A stretch of 11,342 nt of DNA from an uncultured Eggerthellaceae bacterium (GCA_910585565.1 CAJUFC010000199.1:1-11342), one strand, 5' to 3'; shown: positions 1 through 7,045, counted from the first letter of the stretch. Numbers and translations: made by a program. Notes: a model not told the origin generated them from the letters alone.

Positions 1-884
1 ACTACCTCGAGCCGGGCTGCCACGCCTACGACCCGCAGGAGGGCAACCTGAGCACGGTGAGCGCGAGCGGCAACGTCGACACATCCGCTGTCGGCGACTA
101 CGTCGTCACCTACACGGCCACGCTGGCCTCCGGGGCCGCAGCCACGGCCCAGCGCACGGTGCACGTCGTGGACAGCTTCGACGCGCTTGGCGGCAACGCG
201 ACCACGCTGCCCGTGCTCATGTACCACTACATCTACACCGAAAGCGCGCCGCCCGCCGAGATGAACACCAACTACCTGCTCGACACCAAGTTCGAGCGGC
301 AGCTGCAATACCTCGTCGAACACGACTACTACTATCCCTCCTACCAAGAGATACGCGCCTTCGCCCAAGGGACGCACACCCTGCCTGCGCGCAGCGTCAC
401 GCTCACGTTCGACGACGGCGAGCAGGGCTTCCTGAAATACGGCACGCCGCTGCTCGAGCGATACCAGGTGCCGGGCACGTCGTTTTTGATCTGCACCGAC
501 GCCGACACCGAAGACAAGCTGCGCACCTATTCCAACCCGTACGTCTCGTGGCAGTCGCATTCCTACAACCTGCACCGCGCCGGGTCTAGCGTCGGGCGCG
601 GCGGCATCATCCATGCGCTCACCACCGCCGAGATCGTCGACGACCTGAAGCAGGCCCAGGCCATCCTGGGAAGCACCGAGGCGTTCGCCTACCCCTTCGG
701 CGACAACAACGAGAACGCCTGGGCCGCTCTGCAGGAAGCCGACGTCCTGTGCGGATTCACCATCGAGAACCGCCGCATACGCCCCAAAGACAACCCGGAG
801 GCGCTGCCGCGCGTGCGCATATCGGGCGACTATGCGCAAGAGGGATTCGAATACCTCGTCGCCCCCAACAGCGGCGAGCAGTAA
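1..884 (+). CDS. Polysaccharide deacetylase (NodB/PgaB-like) with Ig-like domain, 5' end missing
   Basis: The reading frame is open from position 3, so the true start lies left of the window; the internal GTG at 57 is not a start. The visible part begins with a beta-sandwich segment resembling the DUF5011/bacterial Ig-like fold (ending VGDYVVTYTA then TVHVVD, about nt 3-175), followed by a NodB homology domain. The catalytic motifs are TFDDG (nt 405-419, metal-binding Asp), SHSYNLH (about nt 555-575, the HSxxxH form typical of PgaB/IcaB-like enzymes) and FAYPFGD (about nt 684-704). The family removes N-acetyl groups from surface polysaccharides such as poly-N-acetylglucosamine or peptidoglycan, usually outside the membrane; the exact substrate cannot be read. 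The ABC ATPase gene starts 24 nt after the stop with no terminator between, so co-transcription is plausible. Confidence 0.88.
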   Translation, partial: YLEPGCHAYDPQEGNLSTVSASGNVDTSAVGDYVVTYTATLASGAAATAQRTVHVVDSFDALGGNATTLPVLMYHYIYTESAPPAEMNTNYLLDTKFERQLQYLVEHDYYYPSYQEIRAFAQGTHTLPARSVTLTFDDGEQGFLKYGTPLLERYQVPGTSFLICTDADTEDKLRTYSNPYVSWQSHSYNLHRAGSSVGRGGIIHALTTAEIVDDLKQAQAILGSTEAFAYPFGDNNENAWAALQEADVLCGFTIENRRIRPKDNPEALPRVRISGDYAQEGFEYLVAPNSGEQ

Positions 885-908
885 AGCCGCACGACCAAGG
901 AGGCCCGC

Positions 909-1631
909 ATGCCACCCGTCACATCAAACCCGCTGACGCCCGTTTTGGAGTGTCGGCAGCTGACCAAGGCCTACGGGGCCGTGCCCGCCCTGAGCGGGCT
1001 TACGCTTTCTGTTCCCCGCGGGCGCATCGTGGGGCTGCTGGGGCCGAACGGCTCCGGCAAGACCACGCTCATCAAGCTCATCGCAGGGCTTTTGACCCCC
1101 ACTTCGGGTGACGTGCTCATCGCAGGCGCGCATCCCGGCCCCGAGACCAAGGCAATCGTCTCCTACCTCCCTGAGCGGCCCTATTTCAGCTCGTCGATGA
1201 AGGTGGATGCGTGCCTCGGCCTCTTCGCCGACTTCTACGCCGACTTCGACCGGCTGCTGGCGCAAGAGATGCTTGCGCGCCTCGGCATCTCGCCGAACAT
1301 GCATATGGGCGCGCTCTCGAAGGGCATGAAGGAGAAGGTGCAGCTGACGCTCGTCATGGCGCGGCGGGCCGCGCTCTATCTCCTCGACGAGCCCATCGGC
1401 GGCGTGGACCCCGCGACGCGCGACTTCATCCTGAACACGATGATCGGGCAATACCATCGCGACGCCTCCATCCTGCTCTCGACGCACCTGGTCGCAGACG
1501 TCGAGGGCGTCTTGGACGACTTCATCCTCTTGCGCTACGGCACGCTGGCGCTGTATGCGCCTGTCGGCTATGCCGCAGAGCTGGGATACGAGAGCCTGGA
1601 CGCTCTCTTCCGAAAGGAGTTCCGATGCTAG
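909..1631 (+). CDS. ABC transporter ATP-binding protein (cassette 1)
   Basis: This 240-residue nucleotide-binding subunit energises an ABC exporter. Visible motifs are Walker A GPNGSGKT (45-52), signature LSKGM (136-140), Walker B LYLLDEP with Asp160/Glu161, D-loop GGVDP (164-168) and the switch His193 in STHL. The Q-loop region reads YLPERP rather than containing Gln, as in the BcrA/YtrB-like group. The start is set by AAGGAGG at 898-904, just ahead of ATG 909. The stop overlaps the next gene by 7 nt, so the two are translationally coupled and the ATPase probably pairs with the permease at 1625. The preceding deacetylase suggests an envelope-related cargo, but the substrate is unknown. Confidence 0.93.
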   Translation: MPPVTSNPLTPVLECRQLTKAYGAVPALSGLTLSVPRGRIVGLLGPNGSGKTTLIKLIAGLLTPTSGDVLIAGAHPGPETKAIVSYLPERPYFSSSMKVDACLGLFADFYADFDRLLAQEMLARLGISPNMHMGALSKGMKEKVQLTLVMARRAALYLLDEPIGGVDPATRDFILNTMIGQYHRDASILLSTHLVADVEGVLDDFILLRYGTLALYAPVGYAAELGYESLDALFRKEFRC

Positions 1632-2476
1632 GGAAGCTTCTCGCCTACGACCTCAGGGCGCTTTCGCGCATACTCATCCCCGTGCACCTCGCGGCCATCG
1701 CGCTTGGCCTCATCGGGTCAGCCGCAGGCTTCATCGGGTTCTCCTCGTACGAGTTCCGCGACGCCATCGGCGGGTCGTCCTCATCGATAGCGACCGCAAT
1801 CACCGGCATGGCCGGCCTCATGCTGCTGCTGTGCATCGTCGCCTTGTTCAGCTGCTGCATCGCCACGTTCGTCATCGTCTTGGTGCGCTTCTACCAAAAC
1901 CTCTTCACAGACGAGGGCTATCTGACGCTCACGCTGCCGGTCACGGCTGTCCAGCAGCTCACCTCAAAGCTGCTGGCAGGCATCATCTGGATGGTCATCG
2001 ATGGGGTGGTCATGCTGATATGCTCGTCGGCCATGACGTTTGCCGGCTTTGGGTTCTCCGAGCTCCACGAGCTAAGCGACTGGATGCCCCTGTGGATGCT
2101 GAGCGTTGCCAGCGGAGACGTCCAAACGCTCATCGAGGGCGCCGTTACGCCTGCGTTGATCATGGTGTGGGCGCTGCGCTGCGTCCTGCTCGCGGCCTCG
2201 ACGCTCCTCATCGCGTATGCCGCGCTCACGCTGGGCGCATCGGTGGCCGCGCGCCACAAGGTCGTTGCCGGCATCGCCTTTTTCGTCGGCATCAACTGGG
2301 CCATCAGCCTCATCGGCGGCACGATGAACATCCTTGCCCTCGTGGCGCTGTCATGGGATTCCACCTCGATGCTGTCGCTTGCGTCAGGGCTACAGCTCTT
2401 CCTCCAGATCGCCGCCGGCACAGGAGGCTGGTTCCTCTGCGTCTATTACCTCAAGAACAAGATTAACCTGGCCTGA
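1625..2476 (+). CDS. ABC-2-type transporter permease (cassette 1)
   Basis: A 283-residue polytopic membrane protein, the partner of the preceding ATPase. Hydrophobic segments lie at about residues 17-40, 60-90, 115-143, 175-205, 212-242 and 253-276, giving six predicted helices. A conserved-looking cytoplasmic stretch, FYQNLFTDEGYLTLTLPV (89-106), recalls the DEGYL...LP motif of ABC-2 permeases in Gram-positive exporters, likely the contact to the ATPase. The frame is open further upstream to 1211, but that part is only a shadow of the ATPase gene. ATG 1625 is preceded by AAAGGAG at 1614-1620 and overlaps the ATPase stop (ATGCTAG), which fixes the start. A strong terminator hairpin follows 43 nt after the stop. 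Confidence 0.88.
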   Translation: MLGKLLAYDLRALSRILIPVHLAAIALGLIGSAAGFIGFSSYEFRDAIGGSSSSIATAITGMAGLMLLLCIVALFSCCIATFVIVLVRFYQNLFTDEGYLTLTLPVTAVQQLTSKLLAGIIWMVIDGVVMLICSSAMTFAGFGFSELHELSDWMPLWMLSVASGDVQTLIEGAVTPALIMVWALRCVLLAASTLLIAYAALTLGASVAARHKVVAGIAFFVGINWAISLIGGTMNILALVALSWDSTSMLSLASGLQLFLQIAAGTGGWFLCVYYLKNKINLA

Positions 2477-2519
2477 CAGGCGGCGCAGGGACAGTTCGCG
2501 CCGCACGATAGCCTGCACG

Positions 2520-2570
2520 CAGGGCGCGCCGTCATGAGGGCATGGCGGCGCGCCCTGTTCATTTTCTTTC
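2520..2570 (+). terminator. Rho-independent terminator after ABC cassette 1
   Basis: Bases 2520-2536 pair with 2541-2557 to make a 17-bp stem containing one G-T wobble and an AGGG tetraloop. The lower stem contains AGGGCGCGCCG against CGGCGCGCCCT. It is followed by the T-rich TTCATTTTCTTTC. It should end the transcript from the deacetylase/ABC cassette 1 and isolate it from gntR. Confidence 0.82.
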
Positions 2571-2584
2571 CAACAAGTCTGCCA

Positions 2585-2636
2585 TTAACTGTATATATGT
2601 GTTAATATACTGTTTATATAGAGTATATACACTATG
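2585..2636 (+). promoter_or_regulatory. AT-rich promoter/operator of gntR-ABC cassette 2, with two tandem operator-like sites
   Basis: This is a sharp AT-rich island in GC-rich DNA, directly after the terminator and upstream of the GntR gene. Two imperfect copies of a site start 21 bp apart, at 2588 and 2609. Both follow the pattern ACTGTnTATAT then ATATAC; the first also forms GTATAT/ATATAC arms (2591-2596, 2605-2610), and the second contains the perfect palindrome GTATATAC (2623-2630). GT...AC palindromes are typical operators of GntR proteins. Several overlapping -10-like hexamers are possible, so the exact promoter boxes are not assigned. The likely role is autoregulation of gntR and the ABC genes behind it. 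Confidence 0.6.
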
Positions 2637-2687
2637 GTCAGGCAGAGGGACGCCTCCGCCTGACGGCTCGCAGGGCGCGAGCGAGCC
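2637..2687 (+). other. Two consecutive hairpins in the gntR leader
   Basis: GTCAGGC (2637-2643) pairs with GCCTGAC (2658-2664), and after one A/C mismatch GAGG pairs with CCTC around a GACG tetraloop. Immediately after it, GGCTCGC (2665-2671) pairs with GCGAGCC (2681-2687). No U-run follows either hairpin, so neither looks like a simple terminator. They may stabilise the transcript or control it; no known riboswitch was recognised. Confidence 0.4.
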
Positions 2688-2720
2688 CTTTGAGCTCCTT
2701 GCGCCCTACCAGAAAGAGGC

Positions 2721-3095
2721 ATGTTGGAACTACTCATATCGAACACAAGCGCACTGCCCATCTACGACCAGATAGCGCAGCAGATCAAAGACGCCATCCT
2801 CAGCGGCGAGCTCGAGGCAGGAACGCTGCTTCCGAGCATCCGCTCGCTGGCGAACGACCTGCACATCAGCGTCATCACCACCAAGCGCGCCTATGCCGAC
2901 CTCGAGCAAGCGGGGTTCGTGGAAAGCGTGCAAGGCAAGGGCACCTTCGTCGCCGGAGGCAGCCTCGAGATGCTGCGCGAGGAGCGGCTGCGCTCCATCG
3001 AGGAACGGCTGTCCTCTACCGTTGCAGAGGCGAAGGCGGCCGGCGTCTCAAAAGCGGAGCTGCATGACATGATCGACCTTTTGATGGACGAGTAG
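2721..3095 (+). CDS. GntR-family transcriptional regulator, YtrA subfamily
   Basis: A 124-residue DNA-binding protein. Residues about 10-77 form a GntR winged helix-turn-helix (PIYDQIAQQI, then GTLLPSIRSLANDLHIS as the recognition part, and GFVESVQGKGTFV as the wing). The C-terminal tail is only about 45 residues and mostly helical, with no UTRA or FCD effector domain, which matches the short YtrA type that dimerises through two helices. AGAAAGAGG at 2711-2719 serves ATG 2721. YtrA-type proteins usually repress their own operon together with adjacent ABC transporter genes and respond to cell-wall or peptide antibiotic stress. The neighbouring ABC genes fit that pattern; the signal here is unknown. 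ABC cassette 2 starts 20 nt after its stop. Confidence 0.9.
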   Translation: MLELLISNTSALPIYDQIAQQIKDAILSGELEAGTLLPSIRSLANDLHISVITTKRAYADLEQAGFVESVQGKGTFVAGGSLEMLREERLRSIEERLSSTVAEAKAAGVSKAELHDMIDLLMDE

Positions 3096-3115
3096 CGCTT
3101 GGGAAAGCAAGGATC

Positions 3116-3997
3116 ATGGAACCTTTGATACGCGCAACCAACCTGACGAAGCGCTATGACGGCTTCGCCCTCGAAGACGTCTCGCTTGTCGTCGAGCCAG
3201 GTTTCGTCGTTGGCCTCATCGGGCCGAACGGCGCCGGCAAGACCACCCTCCTGAAATCCATCCTCGGGATCGTCGAGCCCGACGCAGGGTCCATCCGCCT
3301 GTTTGGCGAGCACCTTGACTCCGCAAACGCGCCAGCGCTCAAGCAGCGCATCGGCGTGGTGTTCGACACCTGTCCGTTCCTCACGACGATGCGCGTGAGA
3401 GACGTAGCGAGGCTGGGAGGCACATCCTTCGACGCATGGGACGCCCCCTTCTTCGATGACCTGTGCAAGCGCTTTGGGCTCGATGGCAAGAAATACGCGA
3501 AGGACCTCTCCCGCGGCATGGGCATGAAGCTCTCGCTCGCCTTTGCCCTGGCGCATCACCCCGAGCTCTTGATCTTGGACGAGGCGACAGCCGGGCTCGA
3601 CCCGCTGGCGCGCGACGAGATGCTCGACCTGTTGCGCACGTTCATGGAAGACGAGCAGCACGGCATCCTGATCGCCACGCACATCACCACCGACTTGGAA
3701 AAGATCGCTGACGTGATCGCGTGCATCGATGGCGGACGCATCCTCTTCACGGCGGAACGGGACGTCATCTGCGACGCAGCTGGCATCGCCCATTGCCGCA
3801 CGGCCGAGCTTACGGCGATTGCTGACAGCGCGTTTGCCAGCCAGAACGCCAGCCTCAAGATGATGCGCCGCAGCCTCGGCACCGATGTGCTCGTGCCGGA
3901 CCGCCTCGCCTTCGCGCAGGCGTTTCCCGACATCTCGGTCGAGCGCGTCTCCATCGAAGACTACATGGCTTTGACGCTGAAGGGGGAATCCCTATGA
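3116..3997 (+). CDS. ABC transporter ATP-binding protein (cassette 2)
   Basis: A 293-residue ATPase subunit with Walker A GPNGAGKT (36-43), signature LSRGM (131-135), Walker B LLILDEA with Asp155/Glu156, D-loop AGLDP (159-163) and switch His189 in ATHI. The Q-loop position reads VVFDTCPF, with Asp in place of Gln, as is common in YtrB-like ATPases. About 80 C-terminal residues follow the core; they are a small accessory extension absent from the cassette 1 ATPase. ATG 3116 follows a weak AAGGA at 3108-3112. It lies 20 nt behind gntR and overlaps the next gene by 4 nt (ATGA), so gntR, ATPase and permease form one operon. It is clearly divergent from the cassette 1 ATPase, so the two are not a recent duplication. 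Confidence 0.93.
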   Translation: MEPLIRATNLTKRYDGFALEDVSLVVEPGFVVGLIGPNGAGKTTLLKSILGIVEPDAGSIRLFGEHLDSANAPALKQRIGVVFDTCPFLTTMRVRDVARLGGTSFDAWDAPFFDDLCKRFGLDGKKYAKDLSRGMGMKLSLAFALAHHPELLILDEATAGLDPLARDEMLDLLRTFMEDEQHGILIATHITTDLEKIADVIACIDGGRILFTAERDVICDAAGIAHCRTAELTAIADSAFASQNASLKMMRRSLGTDVLVPDRLAFAQAFPDISVERVSIEDYMALTLKGESL

Positions 3998-4689
3998 AGG
4001 CAATGATATTCTCCGACCTTGTCACGTCCAAGAACGCCTTCGCGCAGCTCGTCGCATTGTCGGCCTTTGCTGCCGTCATCATCGGCATCAGCACCGGCAT
4101 GCTTGTCACCTGCGTCTGCTGCATCGCGGCCATGGTGCCGTTCATGTACCTGTTCAGCATCTCTGCCTATGACGAGCAAAACGGCTGGGAGCGCTTTCGG
4201 CTCACCCTGCCCATCAGCAAGCCGCAAGTGGCTTATGGGCGCTACGCCAGCATGGCCATCATCATGGTTGCCACTCTCGCCATCTCGACCTTGCTCGGGC
4301 TTGTCATAGGCGTCGTGGCCGACGTGCTGCCTGCGGGTCTGGCGCCCGAAGAGCTCAAGCTGTCTGCCTGGGGCGTGCCAACCGTCATCGGCGCAGGCGC
4401 ATTCGCGCAGGTCGTCATCTTGTTGGCCGCGTCGCTCTCGCTGCCGTTCATCATGCGCTTCGGCATGACCAAAGGCTCGCGCCTCGTCCCCATCGTCTTG
4501 CTGGTGGCTTTTTGCACCGGAGCTGCCTTCTTCGGCACCAGCGCAGAGACAGCCGACGTGCTTGCCGTGTTCGGCGGCGGCGAGAGTGGTCTTGCCGCCA
4601 TAGGCACCATCCTCGGTGTTGTCGCCATCGTGCTTTATCTGGCAAGCGCCACCTTGTCAGCACGCCTCTACGAGCGACGCGAGCTATAG
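3994..4689 (+). CDS. ABC-2 transporter permease (cassette 2)
   Basis: A 231-residue membrane protein with about six hydrophobic segments (roughly residues 17-34, 36-57, 85-110, 127-152, 163-181 and 198-222). The loop YDEQNGWERFRLTLPISKPQ (59-78) matches the conserved D-E...W..F.LTLPISR-type motif of the ABC2_membrane_5 family, in which the short loop after the second helix contacts the ATPase. The start is fixed by the ATGA overlap with the ATPase stop, with GGGGGAA at 3981-3987 as the ribosome binding site. With the preceding ATPase it should form a small two-subunit exporter controlled by the upstream GntR protein. The substrate cannot be read from the sequence. Confidence 0.87.
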   Translation: MKAMIFSDLVTSKNAFAQLVALSAFAAVIIGISTGMLVTCVCCIAAMVPFMYLFSISAYDEQNGWERFRLTLPISKPQVAYGRYASMAIIMVATLAISTLLGLVIGVVADVLPAGLAPEELKLSAWGVPTVIGAGAFAQVVILLAASLSLPFIMRFGMTKGSRLVPIVLLVAFCTGAAFFGTSAETADVLAVFGGGESGLAAIGTILGVVAIVLYLASATLSARLYERREL

Positions 4690-4698
4690 GGCCATGTC

Positions 4699-4796
4699 GG
4701 GCGGGTCAGGTGGAGCGAGTCTCAGGTGGAGCGAGTCAGACGGACGGCCCTCCTGGCTCGCTCGTTGCGTGCGACCCGCCTGAGTCGGGGGGCCGT
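4699..4796. repeat. Tandem 16-nt duplication and hairpins between convergent genes
   Basis: TCAGGTGGAGCGAGTC occurs twice head to tail at 4706-4721 and 4722-4737. The second copy pairs with downstream sequence: GAGCGAGTCAG (4729-4739) with CTGGCTCGCTC (4753-4763), 11 bp with one wobble. Outer inverted segments GGCGGGTC (4700-4707)/GACCCGCC (4773-4780) and ACGGCCC (4744-4750)/GGGCCGT (4790-4796) add alternative folds. It lies between two converging genes and could act as a bidirectional terminator, though no U-run is present. Confidence 0.5.
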
Positions 4797-4837
4797 TCAG
4801 CCATCCCCATGACTCGTCCACTGCGGCCTGCCTTCCT

Positions 4838-5488
<651 letters not shown>

Positions 5489-5536
5489 ACCGCACCGTCC
5501 TTTCCCGATCGTTCGCCTTCTCGCCCCTGCCACTGT

Positions 5537-5580
5537 CGAGCCGAAGCCGCCGCCAAGCTCCACACCACAGCGTAGCAGCG
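5537..5580 (+). repeat. 44-nt dispersed repeat, copy A
   Basis: The segment CGAGCCGAAGCCGCCGCC... at 5537-5580 matches 8325-8368 at 42 of 44 positions (differences at 5562 and 5575). Here it is intergenic, upstream of the carbonic anhydrase start. The flanks of the two copies do not match clearly, so the unit looks like a dispersed short repeat rather than a gene duplication. Confidence 0.75.
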
Positions 5581-5592
5581 CCTCATGCGGCC

Positions 5593-5616
5593 CGGCACGC
5601 GCATCCGCCCGTGCCG
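5593..5616 (-). terminator. Possible hairpin terminator after ogt
   Basis: CGGCACG (5593-5599) pairs perfectly with CGTGCCG (5610-5616) around a 10-nt loop, 11 nt beyond the ogt stop on the minus strand. No U-run follows, so it is at best a weak or Rho-assisted terminator. Confidence 0.28.
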
Positions 5617-5627
5617 CACCCCGGCCG

Positions 5628-6209
5628 TTAGAGCGCCGTGCCTCGCTTGGGGCGATAGAGCCTCGACACGTCGACGCCCTCGTGCTCGAGCAGCCAGAGC
5701 TTCTTGTCCAAGCCGCCCGCATATCCCGTGAGACTGCCGTCAGCGCCCACGACGCGATGGCATGGCACGATGATGCTGATGGGGTTGTGGCCGACCGCCC
5801 CTCCCACCGCGATGGGTGCCGAGCTCGCCTTGCCTTGGGCTCGGGCGACCTCCTGGGCGATCTCGCCGTAGGTCGCCAGCTCCCCGTAGGGAATCTGCTT
5901 CAAGCAGTCCCACACCAGCTGCCGAAAGTCGCTGCCAACCAGCTCAAGCGGCAGCTCCCCTGGCGCTGGCCGCTTGCCGGCAAAGTATGCATCCAGCCAC
6001 GCCACCGCCTGGCTGATGACCTCGTCCGCGTCGCTTTTCGCTTCGACCGCGTCCGCTGGCACGCCGGCCGCGAAGTGCTTTTGCCCCTCAAGCCACAGCC
6101 CGCGCAACGCACGTCCGTCGCTCCAGAGCGTGATGTGCCCCACCGGAAAGTCGCCCCCATGCGTGACGATGCGCATCTCGCCGCATTCTGTCCCCTGAGC
6201 TTGCGCCAT
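5628..6209 (-). CDS. ogt: Methylated-DNA--[protein]-cysteine S-methyltransferase (Ogt/MGMT type)
   Basis: A 193-residue suicide DNA repair protein that transfers alkyl groups from O6-alkylguanine (and O4-alkylthymine) to its own cysteine. Residues 1-90 form the variable N-terminal domain; the C-terminal domain carries the helix-turn-helix IPYGELATYGEIAQEVA (106-122) and the active site GHNPISIIVPCHRVVG with nucleophile Cys150. TGYAGGLDKKLWLLEHEG (161-178) completes the signature. There is no Ada-type regulatory domain. The start at 6209 has AAGGAGGT with about 10 nt spacing; Met12 would be a poorer choice. The position usually held by the arginine finger before AVGGA is Ile133. The carbonic anhydrase gene follows after 139 nt; co-transcription is possible. 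Confidence 0.94.
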   Translation of the reverse strand: MAQAQGTECGEMRIVTHGGDFPVGHITLWSDGRALRGLWLEGQKHFAAGVPADAVEAKSDADEVISQAVAWLDAYFAGKRPAPGELPLELVGSDFRQLVWDCLKQIPYGELATYGEIAQEVARAQGKASSAPIAVGGAVGHNPISIIVPCHRVVGADGSLTGYAGGLDKKLWLLEHEGVDVSRLYRPKRGTAL

Positions 6210-6338
6210 AGCGCAAACACCTCCTTGCGTTCGTCCATCTCGTCAGCCATATGTTCCCATGGTGCCACAAAGACGAGATCGCCGCCATCATGCCACGCCT
6301 CTCCGACGACACGCGGCACGATGGCTGGGCAAGGGCAA
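6210..6338. other. Upstream region of ogt, nothing further recognised
   Basis: This part of the 417-nt gene-free stretch between ogt and merR holds the ogt ribosome binding site (about 6219-6226 on the minus strand) and presumably its promoter, but no convincing -35/-10 pair was found. The rest of the stretch is taken up by the composite repeat and the merR promoter. Confidence 0.4.
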
Positions 6339-6506
6339 GAGCACAGGGTATGAGCACAGGGGACGGTTCTATGTGCCTCTGCTTAAGAGCACAGGGGACG
6401 GTTCTATGTGTTAGCCTCCGTCTGCATCTGAACACAGAGGTCGTGAGAGCGGGCTAACACATAGAACCGTCCCCTGTGCTTTGTGCTGTGCTTTGTGCCT
6501 CTGCTT
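6339..6506. repeat. Composite REP-like inverted repeat, copy 1
   Basis: The unit GCACAGGGGACGGTTCT plus ATGTG occurs directly at 6352-6375 and 6387-6410. The second copy is part of a 29-bp arm (6388-6416) perfectly complementary to 6452-6480, with a 35-nt loop. A truncated GAGCACAGGG lies at 6339-6348. Downstream, CTGTGCTTTGTG is tandemly repeated (6474-6485, 6486-6497), and TGTGCCTCTGCTT occurs at 6372-6384 and 6494-6506. The layout, an outer direct copy plus an inner inverted pair, is the same as in the element at 8369-8472. Such GGGGACGGTTCT elements resemble non-autonomous REP/MITE-type repeats; no transposase gene is present here. The inverted pair may also act as a transcription barrier between ogt and merR. 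Confidence 0.85.
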
Positions 6507-6557
6507 GATAACACATACGCCGGCAAAGCGATGTCTGCGGGGCCATGCATGAGGCGC

Positions 6558-6595
6558 TGCTATGATGCGATTCTATTAACCGGTAGCAACTACCG
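6558..6595 (+). promoter_or_regulatory. merR promoter (extended -10) with MerR operator dyad
   Basis: TGCTATGAT (6558-6566) is an extended -10 without a clear -35. The 15-bp dyad CGGTAGCAACTACCG (6581-6595) lies about 15 nt downstream of it, so roughly at +8 to +22. It is the exact reverse complement of the dyad in the reductase promoter at 7051-7065. A regulator bound here should block its own transcription. Confidence 0.7.
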
Positions 6596-6626
6596 CAAAA
6601 AGGGCTTTCTGGAAGGGGTCGAAAAC

Positions 6627-7031
6627 ATGTCCCAGGCATACACCATGAAGCAGGCATGCGAGGAAACGGGGCTGTCGTATGAGACGCTTAAGTTCTACTG
6701 CAACCAGGGGCTCGTTCCCTATGTAATGAGAGACGCCAACAACCGCCGCGTGTTCGACAAGCACGCCGTGGATTGGATCAAGGGCCTCGGCTGCCTGAGG
6801 CGGTGCGGACTGAGCATTCGCGAGATGCAGGAATATCTCGGGCTGTGCCTTCAGGGCCCGACAAGCATTCCCGAACGAAAGGAGATGCTCGCCGCAAAGC
6901 GGGTCGCGCTCGAGGAAAAGCTTGCTGAAGTGACGGCGAGCATCGACTACATAGATTGGAAGCAAGGATTCTACGACGATGTGCTCGCCGGCAAGACCGA
7001 GTACGTCAGCAGTCTCGTTCCGCCCGCGTGA
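6627..7031 (+). CDS. MerR-family transcriptional regulator
   Basis: A 134-residue regulator. The MerR helix-turn-helix and wing are at residues 5-45 (YTMKQACEETGLSYETLKFY, then NRRVFDKHAVDWI), a second helical part with LRRCGLSIREMQEYL lies at 57-71, and an antiparallel coiled-coil dimerisation helix at about 84-115. It is of the short MerR type with almost no effector domain, like regulators found next to oxidoreductase genes. The frame is open from 6483, but GGAAGGGG at 6611-6618 and the domain boundary place the start at ATG 6627. It has five cysteines (11, 25, 56, 60, 74), which could allow thiol or electrophile sensing; that is inference. It likely activates the aldo/keto reductase gene 81 nt downstream and represses itself through identical dyads. 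Confidence 0.92.
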   Translation: MSQAYTMKQACEETGLSYETLKFYCNQGLVPYVMRDANNRRVFDKHAVDWIKGLGCLRRCGLSIREMQEYLGLCLQGPTSIPERKEMLAAKRVALEEKLAEVTASIDYIDWKQGFYDDVLAGKTEYVSSLVPPA

Positions 7032-7045
7032 CGACAGGGCTGCGC

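Noticed and set aside
1211..1624. Upstream extension of the cassette 1 permease frame
   Set aside because: It lies within the ATPase gene in another frame and has Arg-rich shadow composition; ATG 1625 has its own ribosome binding site.
5489..5722. N-terminal extension of the carbonic anhydrase frame to 5722
   Set aside because: It overlaps ogt, has no family similarity, and a good ribosome binding site precedes the ATG at 5488.
5900..6319. Minus-strand frame containing MADEMDERKEVFALWRKLRG upstream of and overlapping ogt
   Set aside because: The first part looks protein-like, but the frame soon becomes an Arg/Ser-rich shadow of ogt, and its only good ribosome binding site serves ogt. At most it is a short relic.
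6388..6480. CRISPR-like array from the repeated GGGGACGGTTCT units
   Set aside because: There are only a few units, in both orientations with perfect stem pairing and no regular spacers; REP-like inverted repeats explain them.
6571..6605. Divergent minus-strand promoter (TTGCGG, 17 bp, TAGAAT) over the merR dyad
   Set aside because: The boxes are reasonable, but no gene follows on that strand before the composite repeat, so support is too thin.
6483..6626. N-terminal extension of merR to 6483
   Set aside because: It would run from the repeat through the promoter and operator dyad; ATG 6627 with GGAAGGGG fits the family boundary.
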